Positions 1 through 15,544 of a stretch of 64,000 nucleotides of DNA are shown here, one piece after another. The notes under the pieces were generated by a model that had not been told where the DNA came from, searched no databases, and saw nothing but the letters and a program-made list of their open reading frames with translations. Position 1 is the stretch's first letter, and the number at the start of each line of letters is the position of its first letter. Source of the stretch: Borreliella chilensis (GTDB lineage: Bacteria; Spirochaetota; Spirochaetia; Borreliales; Borreliaceae); assembly GCA_000808095.1 (NCBI GenBank), contig CP009910.1, positions 434,001 through 498,000 on the forward strand, in the 5' to 3' direction. Position numbers and translations under genes: made by a program.

Positions 1-2736
<2,736 letters not shown>

Positions 2737-2788
2737 ATATTTTTATCTTCCATCTCTATTTTGCCAATTTGTTTATGCAACATAAAAT

Positions 2789-2817
2789 AATATATATCTT
2801 TGTTTAATTCATGTCAA
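2789..2817 (-). promoter_or_regulatory. Promoter of the second 23S-5S unit
   Basis: On the minus strand, a perfect -35 TTGACA (2812-2817) is separated by 17 bases from a TATATT -10 (2789-2794). The predicted start near 2783 lies upstream of the 23S processing stem. The same promoter occurs in the other copy at 6031-6059. Confidence 0.75.
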
Positions 2818-2914
2818 TACTTATTTCACTTTTTATTTTATTTGAACAAAACATCCCAAAAAATAAAAATTTTAAGTATAAAAATAAAATCAAGACTTAA
2901 AATATAAAATAAAA

Positions 2915-3028
2915 ACCCTGGCAATAACTTACTCTCCCGCGAACTCGCAGTACCATCAGCGAATAAGAGCTTAACTTCTGTGTTCGGAATGATAACAGGT
3001 GTTTCCTCTCTTCTTTAACCACCAGGGT
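2915..3028 (-). rRNA. rrf: 5S ribosomal RNA
   Basis: 5S rRNA between the two 23S copies. On the minus strand the ends CCCTGG and CCAGGG pair to close helix I, and the conserved CCGAACACAGAAGTTAAGC core is present at about 2967-2985. It lies about 20 bases past the 3' end of the first 23S copy, so it is very likely cotranscribed with it. The 5S of the second unit lies outside the window. Confidence 0.95.
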
Positions 3029-3050
3029 TTTTATAAGGAAGATAAAAATA

Positions 3051-6070
<3,020 letters not shown>

Positions 6071-6178
6071 ATATTTTAATAAATAAATTTACAAAAATAT
6101 ATTACTAACAAAAATTTTTATATTTTAAATAAAAGATTCTGACAAAACAAAACCAAATGCTAAACATACGAATACAAA

Positions 6179-7021
6179 TCATCCATATTTGATATCAAGC
6201 TCAAAAAAATCAATCAAAAATCTAGCAACACCGTCCTCATTATTACTAAATCTTGTTATTTCATTATTTGATAAATTAGCCTTAAGAAATTCATTGGAAT
6301 TTTTCATTAAAACTCCTTTGCCAAGATTTTTAAGCATCTCATAATCATTATTATTATCTCCAAACGCCAAAACATCGCACAATGGTATACTCTCAAGCAA
6401 AGCAATATTTTTAATAGCATTATATTTGTCAGCATTAATATTGGTAACCTCTAATAAATCCTTAGAAGAAAAAAACACCCTTATATCTTGAAAATCCTTA
6501 CTATTAATCTCATCATCAAGTTTATTAAGAGTTGACAAATTATCACAATAATAAACAATCTTAGAAACAAAATCAACGTCCAACTTAGTCAAATCTCCAA
6601 TAACAACACTTAAACCTAAATCTCTAATAAAATGTTTCATAATAGGACTTTTAACATCTGAATTGGAATACCAAGTATCAAAGGTATAAAGATTAACATC
6701 AACATTGCTTTTATGTATCTTGAGAATTTCTTTTACCAAGCTATAACTCATTGTATGTCTAAAAATCAAATTTTCTTGCAAAAAAACTTCAGCTCCATTT
6801 GCCGTTACAAGATAACTTTCATTAATATTAACTTCTTTTAATTGATTTCTGACATTTTTAATTTCAATCAACCTTCTACCAGTTGCAATAATTATTTTAA
6901 AATCTCTCTCCAAAGCCAAAAGGACCTCAAGAGTTAAAAAAGAAATCTCATGACTGTCATTTAACAAAGTTCCATCAAGATCAAAAACCAACAATTTATA
7001 TCTTTTATAATTAGAATTCAT
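6179..7021 (-). CDS. HAD-superfamily hydrolase, Cof-type phosphatase
   Basis: A 280-residue cytosolic phosphatase of the Cof/type IIB HAD group, which usually removes phosphate from sugar phosphates or nucleotides. Visible motifs are the nucleophile motif FDLDGTLL at residues 13-20 (D14, D16), ATGRR near 46-50, and the acidic motif GDNNNDYEM near 220. The large middle segment is the C2 cap. The chosen ATG follows an AAGAGAG ribosome site. It lies in the spacer between 16S and 23S on the rRNA strand, next to the mag-like gene. The substrate cannot be told from sequence. Confidence 0.88.
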   Translation of the reverse strand: MNSNYKRYKLLVFDLDGTLLNDSHEISFLTLEVLLALERDFKIIIATGRRLIEIKNVRNQLKEVNINESYLVTANGAEVFLQENLIFRHTMSYSLVKEILKIHKSNVDVNLYTFDTWYSNSDVKSPIMKHFIRDLGLSVVIGDLTKLDVDFVSKIVYYCDNLSTLNKLDDEINSKDFQDIRVFFSSKDLLEVTNINADKYNAIKNIALLESIPLCDVLAFGDNNNDYEMLKNLGKGVLMKNSNEFLKANLSNNEITRFSNNEDGVARFLIDFFELDIKYG

Positions 7022-7140
7022 ATATAAATCTCTCTTGTAAGATATAATATCACAAATAATTTATTCTCAATAAATCGCTTTTAAAGCATAAATAATCAAA
7101 TTTAATAATAATATATGTTTTAAAACTTCATTTAAAAAAA

Positions 7141-7701
7141 TCAAGGCCTTGAAACAAATTTATTGTTTTCAATATAAAACCTCCAAAGCTTATTCATATC
7201 CCTCTCTTGTGCATAATTGATATTTATTCTTTTTGAACAAACTATATTAAAATCTAGGTTCAAGCCCTTTTGTAAAAAAAGCTCATTATTCCCGATAAGA
7301 TCAACTTTATTAAAAGTTAAATCAATGTTTAAAAATTTTGTAAGTTTGCCAGGACCATTAGTAAGAATACTTTTCTCTTCTAATGATATAGAAATGGGCT
7401 CCACACTTCTGATTAAAACAGCTTGAGGATTATTTTTATCTGAAGTCACAACGTTAAACATATAATGTATGCCATATATTATATATACATAAGAATACCC
7501 CCCTATGTTATACATAGCATTTGTTCGATTTGTTCTCTTGCCACCATAAGAATGACAAGCACTATCTGTTATCCCCATATAAGCTTCTGTTTCAACGATT
7601 TTGGTAACTATTTCTTTTTTATCAATTTTTCTGATCAATAGATTGCCAAGCAACAACCTTGCAACAGTAATAGCATCTTGCAAAAAAAAACATCGATCCA
7701 T
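7141..7701 (-). CDS. mag: 3-methyladenine DNA glycosylase (AAG/MPG family)
   Basis: A base-excision repair enzyme of the AAG/Mpg fold, which flips out and cleaves alkylated purines. Seen: the family core VETEAYMGITDSACHSYGG near residues 38-56 with the catalytic Glu, YVYIIYGIHYMFN near 72-84, and NGPGKLTKFLNI near 115-126. I start at the internal ATG (MDRCFF; 186 residues), because it follows GAGGTC and matches where the family begins. A longer frame would add 27 hydrophobic residues with no support. It sits in the 16S-23S spacer, 120 bp from the HAD gene and on the same strand. Confidence 0.9.
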   Translation of the reverse strand: MDRCFFLQDAITVARLLLGNLLIRKIDKKEIVTKIVETEAYMGITDSACHSYGGKRTNRTNAMYNIGGYSYVYIIYGIHYMFNVVTSDKNNPQAVLIRSVEPISISLEEKSILTNGPGKLTKFLNIDLTFNKVDLIGNNELFLQKGLNLDFNIVCSKRININYAQERDMNKLWRFYIENNKFVSRP

Positions 7702-8631
7702 GACCTCAATTTTAAAACAAGATAACAATAATAAAAATATTATTGATAGAACATGTAAAATACCATAACATATGACCCACAATAAGAATAAAAACTAAAA
7801 AATTTTCATCCAATAATACATATTTAATAAAATTTTTGGTCAATTAATAAACTTTACTAAGTAAAGCGCAAAAATTTTAAATTACATAAAGCTATATTAT
7901 TTAGATCTACTTATATAAAAAATTAAAAACAATTCTTTAAAATCTAAATTGGGAATATACAATTTATGAGAAGACCTAATCAATGTACCATCTATTAATA
8001 AAAATTAATTCCTAAAATAGATACTTGAAGTTTTATCCAATTATAAACACCACCAATAAAATGTTTTGCATTGAAAAAAACAAACATTAATCGCACATAA
8101 CAAATCAAGTATATTGTCCTTTTAGAATTATCCTTTATATATATCTTTATAGCCTATAAAACCAAATTAAAAGAGGCGGATCAGCCTAATATAAATAAAA
8201 TTATATAAAAATACTAATCTATAAAATTATTCAAGCAGTAAAAATAAAAAATTAATCAAGTTGATTAATAGAAAATAATTCTTAAAATTAATCCATCCTT
8301 AAATAAGATATCTTAAAAAGTTATCAAAATAAAAAGGATAAATTTAATTAATCATTGCCAACCTCTTGTAAAAAAGTTAAATCAAGGAATAATGCTATAA
8401 TCTTAAAAGTTTTTATGATTTACACACGCTATAAACATGTAATTAAATACTGTAATTGAAATTTCAATCTTAAAAAAGATGGGTATCGATTATAATAATC
8501 TTTCAAACAGCCAAAAATAAAATTTGCAAACTTCGTAAAATACTTATATAAAATAACAAGTATTGAACAACATCTAAAAAATTATAAATTAGATGAAATA
8601 TTTCTTGCATCTTGAAAAGATGCAAAATATA
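7702..8631. other. Gene-free AT-rich stretch in the rRNA spacer
   Basis: About 0.9 kb with no open frame worth reporting on either strand and no tRNA-like arms. Two exact inverted repeats stand out: 8251-8269 (9-bp arms around one base) and 8605-8625 (9-bp arms around three bases), the latter just before the tRNA-Ile promoter. The rest could be decayed coding sequence, but I cannot identify a parent gene. Confidence 0.7.
8605..8625. repeat. Inverted repeat upstream of the tRNA-Ile promoter
   Basis: TTGCATCTT and AAGATGCAA form perfect 9-bp arms around GAA. The repeat ends 6 bases before the -35 box of the tRNA-Ile promoter, a place for an upstream activator or a terminator of leftward RNA. 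Confidence 0.6.
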
Positions 8632-8660
8632 TTGACAAAGCCAAAAGATTAAAATAAAAT
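8632..8660 (+). promoter_or_regulatory. tRNA-Ile promoter
   Basis: Near-consensus TTGACA (8632-8637), 17-base spacer, TAAAAT (8655-8660). The predicted start near 8667 lies 17 bases before the tRNA. It drives tRNA-Ile opposite to the rRNA genes. Confidence 0.75.
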
Positions 8661-8683
8661 TTGAAAAGAGTTAGTATGTTTAA

Positions 8684-8757
8684 GGGATCATAGCTCAGGT
8701 GGTTAGAGCGCAGGTCTGATAAACCTGAGGTCGGATGTTCAACTCATCCTGGTCCCA
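8684..8757 (+). tRNA. trnI: tRNA-Ile (GAU)
   Basis: A 74-base cloverleaf. Acceptor GGGATCA pairs with TGGTCCC, the D-arm is GCTC/GAGC, the anticodon stem CAGGT/ACCTG encloses loop CTGATAA with anticodon GAT, and the T-arm loop is TTCAACT. No CCA is encoded. It lies between 16S and 23S but on the strand opposite to both. Confidence 0.96.
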
Positions 8758-8955
8758 ATATAAAAATTTAAAAGCGTTTTATTGTCTTAATTCCTACAAA
8801 GCTAACTTAAACTATTAATTAAGAAGATCATAGCAAAAAATTTGGTTAGTTTTAAAGCATATTTACAACTCATTACAACAACTAATTTTATTCTAAAAAT
8901 GGCTAATTTCTGACTTCTTGGATTCAATTACATAAAAATTATCATCAAAAGAAAA

Positions 8956-10620
<1,665 letters not shown>

Positions 10621-10651
10621 TCATCTTCCAATAATTATTTCAACCTTTAAC

Positions 10652-10681
10652 ACTTTAACAAAAGAAGGATCACATTGTCAA
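10652..10681 (-). promoter_or_regulatory. 16S rRNA promoter
   Basis: Minus-strand TTGACA (10676-10681), 18-base spacer, TAAAGT (10652-10657). The predicted start near 10645 leaves about a 105-base leader containing the 5' arm of the processing stem. Confidence 0.65.
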
Positions 10682-10750
10682 TACCTTTATATTTTTTTAT
10701 TACTACAAAACATAAAAAATAAATTTTATTAACCAACCAAGATAAAAACA

Positions 10751-11299
10751 TTAACAACCACATTTTTCATTAACAGGTAAAGTTGTAAGGATTTTTTTTA
10801 ATTTATTCCCTAATTTAGCTTTTAAATAATCAAAAAAAGTTCTAAAATTTTCATTATCTCCTTTAAACTTTATCCACAGTTCTTTAAAGGTCAAAATTCC
10901 TTCCCTAAGATCGCTATAATTAGAAAAAGACGCGTTGCAATCACTATACATTAAATTATAAAAATCAGAATCCTGCTTATCCTTAAAAAAATCTATACTT
11001 GGTATTTTTTTAGCAAAAGCGAATCCTCTCTCATAAGCTGTACCTGCATCAACATAATTAACCAAAGCTAAAACAACATCACTACTAACTAGCTCTTTTA
11101 AATCTACTTCTCTTATTTTCTCTCTTATATCTCTATTTGCAAACTTATAATCAACCTTTTCAAGCAATCCCATCTTTTTAACAGCATGATGCTCTGGAGA
11201 AAACACATCCAAATTGAACTCTTCAAGAAATTTTAAAACCTCATCCCTAAGTTTAATTTCTTCTTCGCTAAAGAATGGACAAGCTAAATAAATTTTCAT
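10751..11299 (-). CDS. Nucleoside 2-deoxyribosyltransferase-like protein
   Basis: A 182-residue protein of the nucleoside 2-deoxyribosyltransferase superfamily. These enzymes move or release deoxyribose from nucleosides through a Glu nucleophile. Seen: the N-terminal KIYLACPFFSEEE (residues 2-14), the acidic VVLALVNYVDAGTAYERGFAFA region near 76-97 with the expected catalytic Glu in GTAYE, and a lysine-rich C-terminus ending in a Cys-Gly-Cys. It may act in purine or deoxynucleotide salvage, on which Borrelia depends. The substrate is unknown. It lies just upstream of the 16S promoter on the same strand. Confidence 0.78.
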   Translation of the reverse strand: MKIYLACPFFSEEEIKLRDEVLKFLEEFNLDVFSPEHHAVKKMGLLEKVDYKFANRDIREKIREVDLKELVSSDVVLALVNYVDAGTAYERGFAFAKKIPSIDFFKDKQDSDFYNLMYSDCNASFSNYSDLREGILTFKELWIKFKGDNENFRTFFDYLKAKLGNKLKKILTTLPVNEKCGC

Positions 11300-11394
11300 A
11301 AAAACCCCTATTGAAATTCAAGTATAACACAATAAATCAATCGCGCAAAACAAGCAATCAACAAAGTTTTTTTCTTATAAATAGTAAGCATTTA

Positions 11395-12069
11395 TTATGA
11401 ACGACTCCTGCTAACTAAAATAGTAAATTCTCCTTTAATTTTTTCCCTGCTTGATTCGAAGTAATTTTTTAGCTCTAAAGGCTTGCCAATTTGATACTCC
11501 TCATAGATTTTTGTCATCTCACGACCAATAAGAATCTTTGCATCCAAACTAACAGAAGAAATTTCAACAAGTAACTTTAAAAGCCTATAACCAGATTCGA
11601 GCAACACAAATGCATCGCCCCTTTCATATAGCTCAGCAATCCTTTTAAGCCTTTTAAGACCTTTATTGGGCAAAAATCCTTCAAAAAGAACTGATTTATC
11701 TCTAAAAGGGTTAACGCTTACAATCGTATTAAAAGAGCTTACTCCAGGAATTGGACAAACTTTGTAACCCTCTCTAAAAGCAGAAGCAACTAATAAGCCA
11801 CCAGGATCACTAAGACATGGGGTACCAGCGTCACTAACAAAAGCGACAGAAACTCCTTTTGCCAAATATTCTAATAATAAGCTTACCTTCTTATTTTCTG
11901 TTACGGCATTACATGAAATCATTTTTTTATTAATTTTATATCTCGACAAAAGTTTGCTGGTGACTCTTGTATCTTCTGCGAAAATAACATTTACCGATTT
12001 TAAAACCTCAATTGCTCGATAAGTAATGTCTCCTAAATTACCTATTGGTGTGCCAACAATATATAACAT
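11395..12069 (-). CDS. rsmI: 16S rRNA (cytidine-1402 2'-O) methyltransferase RsmI
   Basis: A SAM-dependent tetrapyrrole-methylase-fold enzyme that methylates the 2'-OH of C1402 in 16S rRNA, fine-tuning the P site. Seen from the chosen start: LYIVGTPIGNLGDITYRA (2-19), FAEDTR near 37-42, and VSDAGTPCLSDPG near 81-93, all family signatures. The 224-residue length is slightly short of typical, lacking a C-terminal domain. The internal ATG is preferred; a longer frame adds 17 residues that do not resemble the family. No partner gene is evident. Confidence 0.9.
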   Translation of the reverse strand: MLYIVGTPIGNLGDITYRAIEVLKSVNVIFAEDTRVTSKLLSRYKINKKMISCNAVTENKKVSLLLEYLAKGVSVAFVSDAGTPCLSDPGGLLVASAFREGYKVCPIPGVSSFNTIVSVNPFRDKSVLFEGFLPNKGLKRLKRIAELYERGDAFVLLESGYRLLKLLVEISSVSLDAKILIGREMTKIYEEYQIGKPLELKNYFESSREKIKGEFTILVSRSRS

Positions 12070-12275
12070 AGCTCTTTTTGATTCCTCCAAAACAAAAATA
12101 AAATAATATATTAAAAGCATTTCTCTTAATAATAAGACCCCAAAATCTTTACTAACTAATACAAGAATAAGCTATAAGCTACATTTATATAGTTATAAAA
12201 ATACTTGCTTTTGTGTTACATTTAGTTATATTATTAAGTATTAATAACTAAAAAGTTAAAAGAAAAGGACAATTT

Positions 12276-12593
12276 ATGTTTGCATTAATTAGAAAAATAT
12301 TCATAATTTATTTTCTATGTATTACTCTTGCAGGCTTTGCTATGATCTTTATTGATAGTAAATTTACCGAGCAGTCTGATGCTAAAGAGACCCAAAACAA
12401 AATCAATCAACATACAATTGATCCTAACTTGATTATGTTTACATCTTCCATAGGAGGATTTTTAGGCGTTTATGCTGGGATCTGGATCTTCAACTATGAC
12501 AAAAACAATTTCTACCTAAGTTGGGGAAATTTAATAATACTGATATATAATATGGCCCTAATTATCACCGTATATTCTAAATCTCATAATTAA
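12276..12593 (+). CDS. Small membrane protein of unknown function
   Basis: A 105-residue protein with an AAAGGA ribosome site 8 bases before the ATG. Three hydrophobic stretches are visible: about residues 8-26, 53-71 and 81-101. The first ends in FIDSKF and is followed by a polar, glutamine/lysine-rich loop, so three membrane passes are likely. I do not recognise the family. It stands alone on the + strand between leftward genes and was probably transcribed from its own promoter near 12210-12240. Confidence 0.65.
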   Translation: MFALIRKIFIIYFLCITLAGFAMIFIDSKFTEQSDAKETQNKINQHTIDPNLIMFTSSIGGFLGVYAGIWIFNYDKNNFYLSWGNLIILIYNMALIITVYSKSHN

Positions 12594-12622
12594 CCAAAAC
12601 ATATTCTACCTATTTTAATCTT

Positions 12623-13012
12623 TCATAAATTATTAACTATAATACCTCTTTTAATCATATACTTATAAACTTCTTCAGGATTTTCCAAGCTTTCAATCAA
12701 GCTTTCTGCCTTGTCATTTATTTTTTCCACCAACTTTTTATAAGCTACTTTTATTCCCCTACTTTCTAAAAAATCCTTTGCGGGCTGAGAAACAACACCA
12801 GCTTGAACATTTTGAAGCCCAATATTATAAATAATAATAGCTGATGCCTTGCCCACAACTTTATCGTAAATTTCAAGTCCTTCTTTATTCTGAATATACT
12901 TGTTGATAAAATTGTCTACCTCTAAAAGAGGTTTTAATCCCCTTTCCATATTAGAATAAAGTATTTTATGATCTTTGAACAACCTTAATGTTGGATTCAA
13001 GCCTGATATCAT
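12623..13012 (-). CDS. DUF1893-family protein
   Basis: A 129-residue soluble protein. The pattern LFKDHKILYSNMERGLKPLLE (11-31), the VVGKASAIIIY block (near 52-62), VQAGVVSQPAKDFLESRGIKVAYKKLV (near 69-95) and the short C-terminal tail match the DUF1893 family, whose solved members have a cytidine-deaminase-like fold with unclear activity. It is convergent with the membrane protein, 30 bp away, and divergent from the YigZ gene. No function is assigned. Confidence 0.68.
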   Translation of the reverse strand: MISGLNPTLRLFKDHKILYSNMERGLKPLLEVDNFINKYIQNKEGLEIYDKVVGKASAIIIYNIGLQNVQAGVVSQPAKDFLESRGIKVAYKKLVEKINDKAESLIESLENPEEVYKYMIKRGIIVNNL

Positions 13013-13129
13013 TTAAAACCCCTTTTTTCGCCATACTTTATATTAATCAATAATAAAAATAAACACTATTAATAATATACATAAACAATAAATACTTCAA
13101 TATCTAAAAAGATAGTATACTTAGGCTAT

Positions 13130-13735
13130 ATGATGTTTGTGCCAAAAAATAACAATAATTTTAAAATTGAAGTAAAAAAATCTATCTTTGTTTCATATAT
13201 TTTTAACATAGAAAAAAAAGAAGATATAAATAAAATGATTAAAAATCATAAAGTACAATTCAAAAATGCTACTCATGTGGTTTATGGATTTAGAATTGGG
13301 AATATAAACTCATTTCTCAATGGAATGAGCGATGACAGAGAACCTAATCTAACAGCTGGAAAACCTACATTAGACGCCATAATACACAACAATTTAACTG
13401 ATACCTTAATAATCACACTAAGATATTTTGGAGGTACCTTGCTTGGTAGAGGAGGATTAATAAAAGCATATTATAAATCTGCTAAAGAAGTTATTAAGAC
13501 TACGCCTTTAACAGAAAAAGAGGAATTAGAAATTTTAAGTTTAGATTTAAATTATAACCAATATAATTTTCTATTAAAAATGAAAAATAAACTTGAAATA
13601 GAAATAGCAGATTCAAACTTTTCAAACAAAATAAGCACTTCAATTAAATTTAAAACAAAAAATAAACAAAAAATATCAAAATTTTTTATAGAAAGCGGCT
13701 TAATCCAAGAAATCCCCAGGTCTCATAAAAAATAG
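13130..13735 (+). CDS. YigZ/IMPACT-family protein
   Basis: A 201-residue UPF0029 protein, related to E. coli YigZ and eukaryotic IMPACT, which affects translation control in eukaryotes. Seen: FVSYIFNIEKKEDI near 20-33, ATHVVYGFRIG near 47-57, SDDREPNLTAGKPTLDAI near 67-84 (families usually have SDDGEP, so the Gly is Arg here), and RYFGGTLLGRGGLIKAYY near 98-115. The C-terminal EF-G-like domain is lysine-rich. The start follows a weak AGG. It is about 110 bp upstream of parA on the same strand. Confidence 0.85.
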   Translation: MMFVPKNNNNFKIEVKKSIFVSYIFNIEKKEDINKMIKNHKVQFKNATHVVYGFRIGNINSFLNGMSDDREPNLTAGKPTLDAIIHNNLTDTLIITLRYFGGTLLGRGGLIKAYYKSAKEVIKTTPLTEKEELEILSLDLNYNQYNFLLKMKNKLEIEIADSNFSNKISTSIKFKTKNKQKISKFFIESGLIQEIPRSHKK

Positions 13736-13844
13736 TATACATATCAAATAATTAAATATTTAAAAACTATATTAAAGTATTATTATTTTTACCATTTTTG
13801 TTTTAAAATATAAAAACAAAACCAAATAAAAAGAGAAAATTTAT

Positions 13845-14597
13845 ATGAAAATAATATCTATAATCAATCAAAAAGGGGGCGTGGGAAAAACTACAAGCGC
13901 CATTAATATTTCTTATTCAATGACTCTACTTGATAAAAAAATTCTTCTAATAGATATTGATTCACAAGGAAACTCTACTAGCGGCACAAATACTTCAAAA
14001 CATAAAGCCGAAAACTCAAGCTATGAACTTATTAACAAAAAAATAAAAGTTAAACCCTTAAATCATTTTAAATTAGACATTATTCCGTCTAGTATTAAAT
14101 TGGCTTTACTCGAAAAAGAATTAATAAATGAACTTTCAAGAGAAAATTTTCTAAAAAGTGCATTAACGCTATATAAAAAAGATAAGTATGATTTTATTAT
14201 CATCGATTGTCCTCCCACACTTTCAATATTAACTATAAATGCCCTTATTGCAAGCAATTACTTATTAATACCAATTGAAACAGAATTTTTTGCATTTGAA
14301 GGCATAAACCAACTAATAGATACAATAAATACTGTAAAGCAAATAAACAAAAACTTAGAAATTACGGGTGTTTTTATAAATAAATACGACATAAGAAATA
14401 AAAGCAAAGAAAAATATGTAAGTTCTTTAAAAAAAGTTTTTAAAGAAAAACTTTTAAATACAAAAATAAGAAAAAATATAACCATTTCAAAATCTCAAGA
14501 AGCAAAAATGCCTGTATATGAATATGACAAAGAAAGTAATGCTGCAAAAGATTTCTTAGAACTCTCAAAAGAAATAATAAGCAAAATCAAGGAATAA
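13845..14597 (+). CDS. parA: Chromosome partition ATPase ParA
   Basis: A 250-residue ParA/Soj ATPase that forms nucleoid-bound gradients to move sister origins. The deviant Walker A KGGVGKTT is at residues 10-17 (signature Lys10, catalytic Lys15), Walker A' is DIDSQGNST near 38-46, and Walker B is FIIIDCPPTL near 115-124. It begins the partition locus; the stop is 2 bases before the parZ start, so the two are translationally linked. Work on B. burgdorferi, as I recall it, found that ParA acts with ParZ rather than with ParB. Confidence 0.95.
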   Translation: MKIISIINQKGGVGKTTSAINISYSMTLLDKKILLIDIDSQGNSTSGTNTSKHKAENSSYELINKKIKVKPLNHFKLDIIPSSIKLALLEKELINELSRENFLKSALTLYKKDKYDFIIIDCPPTLSILTINALIASNYLLIPIETEFFAFEGINQLIDTINTVKQINKNLEITGVFINKYDIRNKSKEKYVSSLKKVFKEKLLNTKIRKNITISKSQEAKMPVYEYDKESNAAKDFLELSKEIISKIKE

Positions 14598-14599
14598 CT

Positions 14600-15313
14600 A
14601 TGTCTGACAATCTAGAAACTTTAATGTTTCTAATGGGTAAAAAATTAGAAACATCTTCTAACAAGATAGAAAACATCGAAAAAAAAGAAATTATTTCAAT
14701 TGAAAGAAAAAGCTTTGATTACGATAAACTAGATAAAGCTATTTCTATTTTTTTAAAAACAAAGCAATATGAAATTTTCAATATTTTTAATAATACTTAT
14801 ACAAAAATTGGAAAGATACTCAAAGAAACCCAAGATAAATTAAAAGGGAACAACCAACATAATGGGCTTTTTTATCAGTGGTTCAAAAGCATGGGATTTA
14901 AAAAAGACAAGGTTTACGCTTTAATATCAAGATACAATCTGCTTGTCGAAAATTCCGACAAGCAGATTGTTATAGAAAAATTACCGTTATCATTATCATA
15001 TGAAATATCTAAAAAATCCTGTCCCTCTATTTTAAAAAATGAAGTTCTAAATGGAAAAATAAATTCTTTAAAAGAATTTAAAATTGTTTATAAAAAAAGT
15101 TTTGACTTTGAAAAAAAACGCAAATCATTAACTAACAAAGATAAAAAATATGAAACCGCTATAAAAGAAACATTGGATTTTATATTAAAAAATACAAAAG
15201 AATTCAAAAATATTGAATTTAATAAATTCAACCAAGAAAGTTTGAAATCATTTTTTCATTCTATTCTTGAAATAAAGAGAAAAATAAACCTTATTAAAAA
15301 GAATTCTATATAA
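14600..15313 (+). CDS. parZ: Partition protein ParZ (centromere-binding, ParA partner)
   Basis: A 237-residue basic protein immediately after parA. It has no ParB motifs. Its arrangement and lysine-rich, helical character resemble the plasmid partition proteins found beside plasmid ParA (PF32) genes in Borrelia. Published work on B. burgdorferi names the protein at this position ParZ and shows it works with ParA in origin spacing; I rely on memory and gene order for that name. Residues 60-110 (with GLFYQWFKSMGFKKDKVYALISRY) look like a helical DNA-binding region. A perfect 15-bp inverted repeat lies inside the gene at 14934-14970. Confidence 0.8.
   Translation: MSDNLETLMFLMGKKLETSSNKIENIEKKEIISIERKSFDYDKLDKAISIFLKTKQYEIFNIFNNTYTKIGKILKETQDKLKGNNQHNGLFYQWFKSMGFKKDKVYALISRYNLLVENSDKQIVIEKLPLSLSYEISKKSCPSILKNEVLNGKINSLKEFKIVYKKSFDFEKKRKSLTNKDKKYETAIKETLDFILKNTKEFKNIEFNKFNQESLKSFFHSILEIKRKINLIKKNSI
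14934..14970. repeat. Perfect 15-bp inverted repeat inside parZ
   Basis: Arms ACAATCTGCTTGTCG (14934-14948) and CGACAAGCAGATTGT (14956-14970) match perfectly around a 7-base loop. It is entirely coding (residues YNLLVENSDKQIV). Such a long, comparatively G+C-rich palindrome is conspicuous in this AT-rich gene. Confidence 0.8.
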
Positions 15314-15544
15314 ATTTTATTGCTCATTTTGCAAACATTAAGTCATTCTTGCTTTTAAATTTAACCATAAATAATAAGACATAGACTATACTCTTTATTT
15401 AAAGCATAAGCTTTCTTTACTAGAATTAAACAATTCTAAAATAAGTTCAAAAATTTACATATTGTGATAAACACTTAAAAAACAAACACTTCCATAAAAT
15501 TTTTTAAAAAAAATATTTTACAATCTTTAAATTATAAAAACCAT

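Noticed and set aside
15421..15438. 7-bp dyad TAGAATT-AAAC-AATTCTA between parZ and parB
   Set aside because: No T-tract on either strand, so not convincing as a bidirectional terminator; reported only here.
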